Both the position numbers and the translations under genes were made by a program. This document shows, one piece after another, positions 56,391 through 64,000 of a stretch of DNA of 64,000 nucleotides (its first letter is position 1; each line of letters starts with the position of its first letter). Source of the stretch: Pollenia angustigena (Eukaryota > Arthropoda > Insecta > Diptera > Polleniidae); contig OV884058.1 of NCBI GenBank assembly GCA_930367215.1, positions 197,798,208 through 197,862,207 of the forward strand. The letters are read 5' to 3'. Under the pieces are notes generated by a model. That model saw nothing but the letters and a program-made list of their open reading frames with translations. It was not told the origin of the DNA and made no database searches.

Positions 56391-57070
56391 TATGTTTAAA
56401 TATGAATTGATATTTAAATAGAATTGGTGAAATTGGACAAAAGCAACGAAAACTTAATAAAAGTAACTATAAATTTAAAACAAATTTCTTTTAGCTATAT
56501 TTAAGTAAATTTTAGTTCACTTTGAGTCATAACTTTTTGCTTAAACCAAGCCTCACATGAGTTAACAATAAGAAACTTTTAGCTTGTACGAGAATGGTGC
56601 AGACTTTTCTTGGCTCAAGCCATATTTTCTGGTGATTTAGTAAGTAAATCTGTCCGTGAAAAATCTTATTAATGTCAATCTTAAATATTAATAAATAATT
56701 TCTTACGCTGTTATTTTTGTAAAAAAAAAATTAATTTTGTGTTAATTTTATCATGAATTCAAATTCAATTCTTAGCTTTTTAAATTTTTAATATTAATAA
56801 TCGCATACACTGTAATTTTGTATAGCAAAAAAAGTACTCTACATGAGTTTTGTTAATTTTAACTTTTCAATTCAAATTCGATATCCGTATCGGTATTGAT
56901 ATCGGCGATATTTTATTGAGAGTATCGAAATCGTATCGGCAAAAAGGCGTATCGTTACATCCCTAAAATTAACGTTGATATGGTAAAAATTATTTTTAGA
57001 TAACAGATTCACCTTTTTATACAAGAAATACACGGTAAAAAATGGGTCAAATCGGTCCACTTTTTATATT
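56391..57070. other. Right part of the 8.4 kb hAT and its flank
   Basis: 56391-56860 is AT-rich without features. 56880-56965 carries the hAT's tatcgg-rich subterminal repeats. No gene. Confidence 0.45.
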
Positions 57071-57197
57071 CAGCCCAATTATGAATAAAAATTCCCCGCG
57101 AGTTTTCTCCCTTCTCACAATTTTCCTATGTAAATTCAATTGTAAAAATGGGAAAAGGGAAAAAACTCCCGGGGAATTTTTATTCATAATTGGGCTG
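57071..57197. repeat. Near-palindromic MITE, 127 bp
   Basis: cagcccaattatgaataaaa at the left and its exact complement at the right. The arms of about 55 bases contain attccccgcgagttttctcc and its complement with few mismatches. RNA from it would fold into one long hairpin. Confidence 0.7.
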
Positions 57198-59117
57198 ATT
57201 AAATTTTAATGAAAAAGTAAAAGTTTTGAATATTGGGAATTTTATTTAAACATAATTTTTATTGTTTTTCGATAATAAAGCCAATTAAGTCTATATCAGT
57301 CTTTACTAAATATAATTATCATTTTCTGCAACCATTTGACAAGCAGACCTTTGTCACATCTAGGTGGCAGCACCATTACTTTTTCGACAACTCTGATTTT
57401 CTTAATTTTACTTCCTTCCTTTTCTTCTTCTTTCAGTTAAACTTTTTCTGCCGTACGATCAATTTGTTAGTGGCCGTCAAAATAAATTAATTTAAGAAAA
57501 TAATAAGTTTAAACTTAAAAATATTTAATAAAAGCGTTGTTTGCATAAATATTTTGTGAATATGTGATTAGCTTAACAAAAAATTATAGAAATTTTGTGA
57601 AATTTGTGTGTAAAGTTGAAACCCATTAGAATGTAGCATTGTTTGTGCTTGTTGTTTTTCTTTAATGTTTTTTTTTTTATTGCAAAAAACGAAATGAGAG
57701 ACGTATTTCTCCAAAATTTTCTCTTGTGTGTTTTTTCTTCGGTTTTTATTAATTTAACTAATAAGTAAGTGACAGGCATCATCAAAATTTTTTTTTAAAT
57801 TTTATTGCGAAAATGTGTTAAATTAATTGTATGCGTTTTTAAAGTGAATCTTCAGTATACATTCGTACATACAATGACAAAGTATAAAAATTGTGTAATT
57901 TTAAAGGTGCTTAAGATTTTTGGTGGCCTACAGAGCGGCAACAGAAAACATGTATTAAAAGGGTAAGCGAAAAACACAAGTATAGTCGGCCATGCCCGAC
58001 CCTACAGTGCTGTGATTATAATAAATAAGTACAACCAATTACTTAAAATTCCTAAGGAGACTATTATTAATAACGATGCATGATTTTTTATGGAAACTTC
58101 TTAAATTTAAATTTAATTTTTCTTCATAAAAGAGCGATTATTGTCGAATTTTATCTTAGCACTAATTGTTATAGGTATAGTTTATAAAAGATTTATTAGA
58201 GAAAATGTGATTATTAGGAGCATGAGTATTGTGGGATCTGTAGTAAAAAATGGACCTAATGATCCACCTCCACATAATTTATATGTTCGCACGGCATCTT
58301 GAATTACGTTGTTCGCCTTTTAAATTACGAATACGAATTACGCTGTTCACACGTCATCTTCTTAATTCAAGAATTCTTTTTCTTATATTTATGAAAATTG
58401 TTTGCTTTGAAAATTATAACAAAAGCAAGAAACAATTTAAAATGTTTGGTTGTTTTTAAATTCCTATTTTGTTTCTTAATTTGTTGTTTTAAATTTCACA
58501 AAAAAAAACAACTTTTTTACAATTTTATGCAAGGCATAAACTTTTCTTATTTGTTTTGTTTTTTTTTAGTCTTCGATTAAAATTAGTGATGACCATGGTA
58601 GAATAAGTTTAAGGTATAGTCATAAGAAATTTTGTTATAAATTTTAAAACCCAGAAAACTGTATCTTCATATTGATGATGCACTAACATCAGAATTGTGA
58701 TATCAATGTTATTAAAAATGACATTAATGATATAAAAATTAACATCAATCCAATGACTAACGGCTTCGTACAATTTTGTCATTTTTTACGTGTCATCTAT
58801 TTTATGACTATAGGGACATCAATTCGATGCCACATTTTGTATATTATTAACATTATTTTTATGATTACAATGTTTTATAAGAAGCAAAAATTCCTATATT
58901 ATATTTTTTTAAATTAATTAGATAAATACATCAAATTTTTAAAGTAGAATGATTACAAAAACCATATGGGACATGGTGCTGGTGTCTTATTATTGAGAGT
59001 TCTGCTGTAAACAAAGGTCTTAATTCAACAAACGTGAAACAAACATATGTAACGGGTAAGTAAATAGTATTCTCTCACTTTGATTTAAGTCAATTCCAAT
59101 GATTTTGACGGCTGTAG
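57198..59117. other. Non-coding stretch, one Helitron-like end fragment
   Basis: gtatagtcggccatgcccga at 57981 resembles the end motif of fly Helitron-like repeats (compare 27940). No gene or other structure recognised. Confidence 0.4.
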
Positions 59118-59435
59118 GAAATATCGCCCAAAGAAAAATGGCCAAAAAAAAAAAAATGAAAAATCACCCAAAAAAATTCCATGTAAAACTGGGCCTTAAT
59201 TCATATGAAAAGTGACCCAAAATTTTTGGGCTTTTTTTCGTTATTATTGGGTGATTTTTCGTTTTTTAAATTGGGTGATTTTTCGTTATGAAAAATCACT
59301 CAAAAATATTATATGAAAAATAGCCCATTTTTTCGGGCCATCTTTATTTAATATAATTGTAATTTATTTAAAAATAAGTTTGTTGTTTTTTCTCTGGGTG
59401 TTTATATTAAATATATAACGAAAACACTTTTGGGC

Positions 59436-59965
59436 GCAAGGATTTTCTCCTCAAGGATATAATATATACCGGCTGCGCTAACTAAAGCTTCTCTGCAAAG
59501 CCGGCCTTCGGCCGGGTGCATGGATTTTCTCCACTATGGTATAACAAACACCGGCTTCGCTAACTAAAGCTTCTCTGTATAGCCGGCCTTCGGCCGGGCG
59601 CAAGGATTATCTCCTCTATGGTATAACAAACACCGGCTTCGCTAACTAAAGCTTCTCTGTATAGACGGCCTTCGGCCGGGCGCAAGGATTTCCCCTCTAT
59701 GGTATAACAAACACCGGCTTCGCTAACTAAAGCTTCTCTGCGTATATGGCCTTCGTTCGAAAACAAGGCAGATTTTAGAAGCTTTACTTAGCGAAACCGG
59801 TACTTGTTCTACCATAGAGGAGAAAATCCTTGCGCCCGGCCGAAGGCCGGCTATACAGAGAAGCTTTAGTTAGCGAAGCCGGTGTTTGCTATACCATAGA
59901 GGAGAAAATCCTTGCGCCCGGCCGAAGGCCGGCTATGCAGAGAAGCTTAGCGAAGTTTGCGCAGC
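59436..59965. repeat. Inverted array of 82-bp units, locus 2
   Basis: Four units in + orientation with gctaactaaagc at 59477, 59559, 59641 and 59722 (spacing 82, 82, 81), then the spacer aaaacaaggcagattttaga at 59760, then three reversed units (gaagctttacttagcg 59778, gaagctttagttagcg 59859, gaagcttagcg 59942). Each unit has the hairpin ccggccttcggccgg and gcgcaaggattttctcc. The outer tips ataccggctgcgc and gcgcagccggtat are exact complements. Spacer asymmetry shows it is reversed relative to locus 1. Confidence 0.9.
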
Positions 59966-60043
59966 CGGTATTACTGTCCTTACTGCCGAGCAGCTGTTGA
60001 AGATAGAATGCAATTTTTTACATAAAACTTACACTTGTATGGA

Positions 60044-61536
60044 GTTTAGACTGCCGGTACTGGGAGGAGTGGAGCTTGGACTATCTGATAGTGCTAAGTA
60101 TCTGGGGGTTTTTCTGGACAGCAAGCTGTCATGGGGTAGGAATACTCAGGAGAGACTCAAAAGGGGTCTCAATGCTTACTATGCTTGCAGATCATCGATA
60201 GGTAGGAGCTGGGGACTCCGGCCGTCAGTGGTGGGATGGCTGTACACTTCGGTGGTTAGACCCATTCTTACGTATGGATGCTGTGTTTGGTGGGAGTCAT
60301 TGAGATTGGCAAGTCGTAGGAACCTTCTTTCTAAGGCTCAGAGGTGTGCTTCAATTTGCATGACAGGTGCCTTGAGAAGTACTCCTCAGGCTGCCCTGGA
60401 TGTCATTCTACATCTTCTGCCCATTGAGCAGTATGTGATGGGAATGGCGGCCAGGAGCATTCTTAGACTGTGGGAGTTAGGACTTACGAGGAATGAGACT
60501 CAGGGTCACTCACGGATCCTGGGTGAGATTGAGGCTGGTGGCTATTGCCTGGGACCGCCGGGATCCACTGATTATGTTAGCACCAGTTTGGATTTTGGTC
60601 GGTTGCCAGAGGTAATAATGCCCTCTAGGGAGAGCTGGTCGGCCAGGGGCAGATTATTTGGTGGATTTGCTATTTTCACTGATGGCTCGAAGATGAGGGG
60701 CACGGGTGCAGGGGTCTACATACATTGAGGATCTGAACATAAGAAGGTCATATAGGCTTCCTGACGACTGCAGTGTTTTTCAAGCGGAGGTTCTGGGGGT
60801 CTGGAGGGCCGTGGAACTGATGAGGGACAACATTGATAGGGGCTCGGAGGTCACTATATATGTGGACAGCCAGGCGGCTCTTATGGCCGTAAGGGGCTGT
60901 TATGTGAACTCCAGGCTAGTTGATGAGTGTAGGAGGGCTCTGAGGGGAGCCTTAGGGGAGTATCTGCTAAGGTTATGCTGGGTGCCGGGTCATTGCGATA
61001 TAGGCGGCAATGAGATTGCTGATGAGTTGGCAAGACAGGGCTCAGAGATGGAGGATCCTGACTGTGTGGAGGCGGTTAGGCCTCCATTGGGCTTCTATTT
61101 TGGTAGAATTAGGGAATGGATACTGAGCGTGACCAATCGGGCCTGGGGGAGCCGAACGGACTGTCGGGTATCACGGACACTGTGGCCGGTGCTTACGAAG
61201 TCCGATTCGGTGTCGCTGTTGGGCAGGAGCAGGGTCTGCGTTAGGACCATGATAGGAATTATCACGGGCCACTGTATGATAGGCAGGATGGCGGTGAGGA
61301 TGGGATCCGACTTGTCGGATATATGCAGGTTGTGCGAGGACCCTGAGGACTTGGAGTCAGTTGAGCACTTTCTGTGCCACTGTCCCAGGTTGCAGGGTAG
61401 CAGGTTGAGGTGGCTGGGCAGTAGATTCCTGGGCGAATTAGGGGATGTCTCGGGTTGCGGACTCGAGAATCTGATAGGATTCGTAATGGGGATGGCCTGG
61501 CTGCGCGAGGGGAGACTGGGTGCTAACCGCACGTAG
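60044..61536 (+). pseudogene. LINE ORF2 C-terminal fragment: thumb, RNase H, cysteine motif
   Basis: Starts in the region after the reverse transcriptase active site (LGLSDSAKYLGVFLDSKLSW, matching LELSDSAKYLGLILDSKLNW in the 7.2 kb LINE), then RPILTYGCCVWWESL and MTGALRSTPQAALDVIL. RNase H begins AIFTDGSKMRGTGAGVYI at 60670-60725. A frameshift near 60705-60730 moves to the frame 60706-61536 with DDCSVFQAEVLGVWRAVEL, TIYVDSQAALMAV, WVPGHCDIGGNEIADELA (RNase H Asp and His residues kept) and a Cys/His motif ICRLCED...EHFLCHCP at about 61320-61390. Dead fragment with one frameshift, otherwise well preserved, so a fairly recent insertion. Confidence 0.88.
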
Positions 61537-61764
61537 GGCGGATTTGGTTTAAGTGGGATTTCTCTCGGGGTTGGTCCTTTACCTTCTTTTCTTTCCTTTC
61601 TTTTCTACCTATCTTTCGGATCTGTCTTATGCTTTTGCTGCTTACTTCACCTACTTTATACCTTCTTAGCTATCTCTAATTAAGGCGTCACAATGGACCA
61701 TATTGGTCTCTGGGTGAAGGTGTGAAGGAAACTTCACACCGGCCTTTCTACCTACCTACCTACC
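60044..61764 (+). mobile_element. 5'-truncated LINE (RNase H-bearing, LOA/R1-I group)
   Basis: 14-bp TSD tacacttgtatgga at 60030-60043 and 61765-61778, exact. GC-rich. The 3' end is a ctac(ctac)n tail at 61749-61764. Only the last part of ORF2 and the 3' UTR were inserted, as is usual for target-primed reverse transcription. Related to, but clearly different from, the LINE at 7252-12861. Confidence 0.9.
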
Positions 61765-62049
61765 TACACTTGTATGGAACTAAATTTATATGAATAATAA
61801 CCACTTTTTTGCAAATTGGGTAATTTTTAATTTTTTTTCGGAAAAAATCGTTTTTGCTTTTTGGGTCATTTTTCATTTTTTTTTTTTTTGGCCCTTTTTC
61901 GTTTTTGTTGGGCAAAATTTCATATACTGGTACTTATTATACTATGGTGATTACAATGATTTGTTTGTAGTTGGCATGGTAATTCGAAATGAATTACGTA
62001 GAAATGCGATAATTCGCTCTCAAAACTTTGTATGACGAATTATGTAGTT

Positions 62050-62205
62050 TGGTTTATTATTGGGCTGTTGCTAGCTAGTAGTGTGCTAGTCTATCACCGC
62101 CGAGATTGTGGGTTCGATTCCCGCCAGAGACTCTGGTTTCTTTCCTGCAGACAAGCGTAGAGCTTCGCGGGATTAACTTAGGTTAGGGAATTTAAAAAAT
62201 TACAT
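62050..62205 (+). repeat. tRNA-derived SINE
   Basis: A-box-like gctagctagtagtgtg near 62070 and a strong B box gtgggttcgattcccgcc at 62108-62125, then agagactctggtttctttc and a tail to about 62205 ending in A-rich sequence. The spacing of about 40 bases between the boxes and the non-tRNA body indicate a SINE transcribed by Pol III. Not a functional tRNA: the acceptor stem is not paired. Confidence 0.6.
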
Positions 62206-62657
62206 ACATAGCATAAGTGCCTATTTACATTTTTCTCGCTGCAACTATCGGTTTTTATTAAAAATGTGCTTACATTGTCCAATTTTTATTAAATTTAAAT
62301 AAATTTTTCGTCATCGAAAGTACGAATGAGCAGACAAAACGAATCGAAGAGTACACTCGCTTGTATACCCCTTTTAATTACACTTTCCCCTCTCGCATAT
62401 AAAGAAGCATCGCAGTGACAAAATGTTTGCCTCTAAAAGCTCTGGCAACACCGCATATTAGGTATTATTCGTGAGGCGGGCAACGCAAAAAAAATTTGCC
62501 GAAATTGCTCTATTTATTTGGCATTAATATAATTCTAGTAGATATGAATGTGTGCGACAATTTTTTTTTTTTTTTTTTTTTGTATGATGTTTATTTGTCG
62601 TGGTATGGGGTGCTAAAGTATTGCCGTGTTTGAAAAATGTTTTTTTTTTTAATTATT
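62206..62657. other. Non-coding, with a CT-rich/TATA module and a T-tract
   Basis: cacttt then cccctctcgcatataaag near 62385 resembles the module inside family B. A T-run of about 21 lies at 62561-62581. Confidence 0.4.
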
Positions 62658-62877
62658 CAGGGGTGTCATGGAAATCGAAACCGTAAAACGAAAGAATTTT
62701 AAGAGTCGTTTTTCAATAAGATTTCTGTAATAAAAAAATTTTATGACAATTATTATACGAAAAATACTCTATTAAACAGAATTTTTTAACAAAAATTGTA
62801 AAAATTAGATTAAAAGTTGAATAAAAAGAACTGCCAAATTCTTTCGTTTTACGTTTTCGATTTCCAAGACACCCCTG
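62658..62877. mobile_element. 220-bp MITE with ~40-bp inverted repeats
   Basis: Left caggggtgtcatggaaatcg plus aaaccgtaaaacgaaagaa and right complement ttctttcgttttacgttttc plus gatttccaagacacccctg. Flanks do not give a clean TSD. Confidence 0.7.
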
Positions 62878-63330
62878 ATTGTTTCAAACTAAAAAAAAAA
62901 ATTAAAAAAACAATTAAATAAGTGATTCTAATAAGAAATCGTTTGATCTTTCCAAAAAAATCCTTTTTTTTATCTGAAAAACCAGAAATAACCATTTCAA
63001 ATTAAAATTGTTATGACTGCATTTTTTTTTTACCAAAATTAGCCTGGAGTGTCCACATTATACTGTGAAAGTTTGAGAATGGGATCTCCATAAGTTTAAG
63101 AGTTATTCCAATTTCTTTACACGCGTAACGCACTTCAAATTTAGTACTGTTCGTTTTGAATTCCATTTTCCAAAAAATAATTTAAAACTATGTAAAACAT
63201 ATTTTTTAATTAATACATACATTTTATGTTTTTATTAAAAAATAAATAATTTCAATAGTTTAAGGAAAACTTATAAAATAATCAATAACTTTTCTCTATG
63301 ACGTGCTAAATTCCAAACATTTATTGTTGA
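62878..63330. other. AT-rich non-coding sequence
   Basis: Nothing recognisable. Confidence 0.45.
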
Positions 63331-63405
63331 TAAATACACTAAAATTTATTGCATTTCACTGGTTGCTTAGGCCAGATCATCAGGAAACCTTTTTCCAAAG
63401 ATTTT
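63331..63405 (-). repeat. Penelope-type terminus
   Basis: Minus strand reads cctgatgatctggcctaagc, then aaccagtgaaatgcaataaa and ttttagtgtatttatcaaca: the 'cctgatga(a)g...gaaa(t/c)g...' pattern of Penelope-like 3' termini. Confidence 0.45.
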
Positions 63406-63889
63406 AGAAAAGCTTAAAATATTATACAAATAAAACCTTAAAGCGAATAAGAATTATAAGCACTCAAAGTTTTACCCGCAAATATATCAAAGCTAAAACA
63501 AAACACCAACAATAAACAGTGAGTTTAGTTTATCTTTTCTAACACAGTCTTTTAGAAAAATAAGCGACTCTTTTCATTAGTTTTGATAAATTTTGACATG
63601 GAAAAAATTCTTTCACTTAACGTAGATGTTGGAGAATCGAAAGCAACCCATAATACATTCTATATTTTTTCAGTCCTTTTCCTGAATATCTCTAAACATA
63701 TATTTATGTGCTATTTTAATAAAAAATCTTAAGTCAAATTTAAAAAGTAGAAAAAATGTTTGTTAATCATACGAATTTTCATTCAAAGAACATTTTTGTT
63801 TACGTTTTTAAAATTTTGTATTACAAACGAAATTTTTCTTTAATTTTGGTTTATTTTATAATTGATTAAAAATTATATTTTTTTTCACC

Positions 63890-64000
63890 GAGTTTTTTTT
63901 AAACTGAACCCATGTTCTGTAACTTAAGTGAGAATTTTTGCATCGAAAAGATGTGAAACAAAGTATTTCATCGTTTCTCGAAAAGTGAGAGAAATGTCTG
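63890..64000 (-). repeat. Family E repeat, cut by the window end
   Basis: cccatgttctgtaactt at 63910 and gcatcgaaaagatgtgaaac mirror 53540-53583 in reverse orientation. Confidence 0.6.

Larger units (their letters stand above)
48582..56965. mobile_element. 8.4 kb hAT-type element with many nested insertions
   Basis: Exact TSD aaattaac at 48574-48581 and 56966-56973. Termini ttgggatgta and, on the minus strand, tagggatgta, each followed by subterminal tatcgatacc/ggtatcg-rich sequence like that of the hAT at 2561-5666. A decayed hAT transposase piece lies inside at about 53960-54400. Enclosed insertions are 48742-49780 (hAT), about 50374-53246 (repeat with minisatellite), 54678-55825 (TAA-flanked) and 56067-56361 (tRNA-like). 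Without these the original element would be roughly 3 kb (estimate by subtraction). Confidence 0.8.
59118..61921. mobile_element. Inverted-repeat element carrying the foldback array and a LINE
   Basis: The left end gaaatatcgcccaaagaaaa, with atggccaaaaaaa and tgaaaaatcaccc, is mirrored at the right by complementary sequence over 61865-61921 (tttttcatttttt, ggccctttttcg, ttgggcaaaatttc). TA lies outside both tips. Removing the array and the LINE leaves under 600 bases of internal sequence rich in ttgggtgatttttcg. Confidence 0.55.

Noticed and set aside
59560..59766. Frame with repeated EALVSEAGVCYTIE as a repeat protein
   Set aside because: It is only the 82-bp unit translated (82 is not a multiple of three, so frames rotate). 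No start or homology.
61095..61532. 145-codon minus-strand frame
   Set aside because: Shadow of the RNase H end of the truncated LINE.
62070..62125. Functional tRNA gene
   Set aside because: Good B box but no acceptor-stem pairing. Called a SINE.

Overview
This is an AT-rich, non-coding-dominated piece of a eukaryotic nuclear genome, most likely from a higher (cyclorrhaphan, probably calyptrate) fly. That reading rests on three things seen here: mini-me/DINE-like dispersed repeats carrying the (GTCY)n 'gtccgtctgtccgtctg' block typical of dipterans, Tc1/mariner elements of insect type, and two insect-type tRNA-Ala(AGC) genes. The species call is an inference. No host protein-coding gene is recognisable. 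The only host genes I can support are the two tRNA genes on the + strand (15014-15086 and 22194-22266).

Almost everything else is transposable elements, many nested, with boundaries that can be read from target-site duplications (TSDs). 0-7 kb: a hAT element (86-1344), then a mini-me-like repeat split by a 3.1 kb hAT (2561-5666) that itself holds a TA-flanked repeat, a mariner stub and a smaller hAT. 7.25-12.86 kb: a nearly full-length two-ORF LINE (endonuclease, reverse transcriptase, RNase H) with a 14-bp TSD. 13-14.5 kb: the decayed 3' half of an RTE-type LINE on the minus strand. 15-21.5 kb: tRNA-Ala, a stack of four nested terminal-inverted-repeat elements, two internally deleted mariners and a long TA-flanked repeat with a nested PIF/Harbinger-like element. 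22-25.6 kb: second tRNA-Ala, two nested TA-flanked MITEs, a 'gcgaaaattgcaaa' repeat and a mini-me/Helitron-like element with diverged internal units.

28.2-34.4 kb: an RTE stub, then a Penelope-like element (reverse transcriptase plus GIY-YIG endonuclease) broken by a piggyBac-like element (TTAA TSD, itself containing a mariner) and by a 925-bp element with a 9-bp TSD that contains an inverted array of about 82-bp GC-rich units. 34.6-36 kb: gypsy-type pol remnant and a mariner head. 38-48 kb: hAT elements, repeated MITEs, Penelope-like termini in inverted pairs and tRNA-like repeats. 48.58-56.97 kb: one 8.4 kb hAT with a perfect 8-bp TSD that encloses another hAT, a repeat with a roughly 12-copy, 117-bp minisatellite, a decayed hAT transposase and a TAA-flanked element. 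59.1-61.9 kb: a terminal-inverted-repeat element holding a second copy of the inverted 82-bp-unit array and a 5'-truncated LINE with a 14-bp TSD. The end of the window has a tRNA-like SINE and small MITEs.

There is no sign of a bacterial-type operon, CRISPR array or defence island. The most distinctive undescribed-looking structure is the foldback-like element built from inverted arrays of an 82-bp hairpin-bearing unit, present twice in opposite orientation (32.53-32.96 kb and 59.44-59.96 kb).
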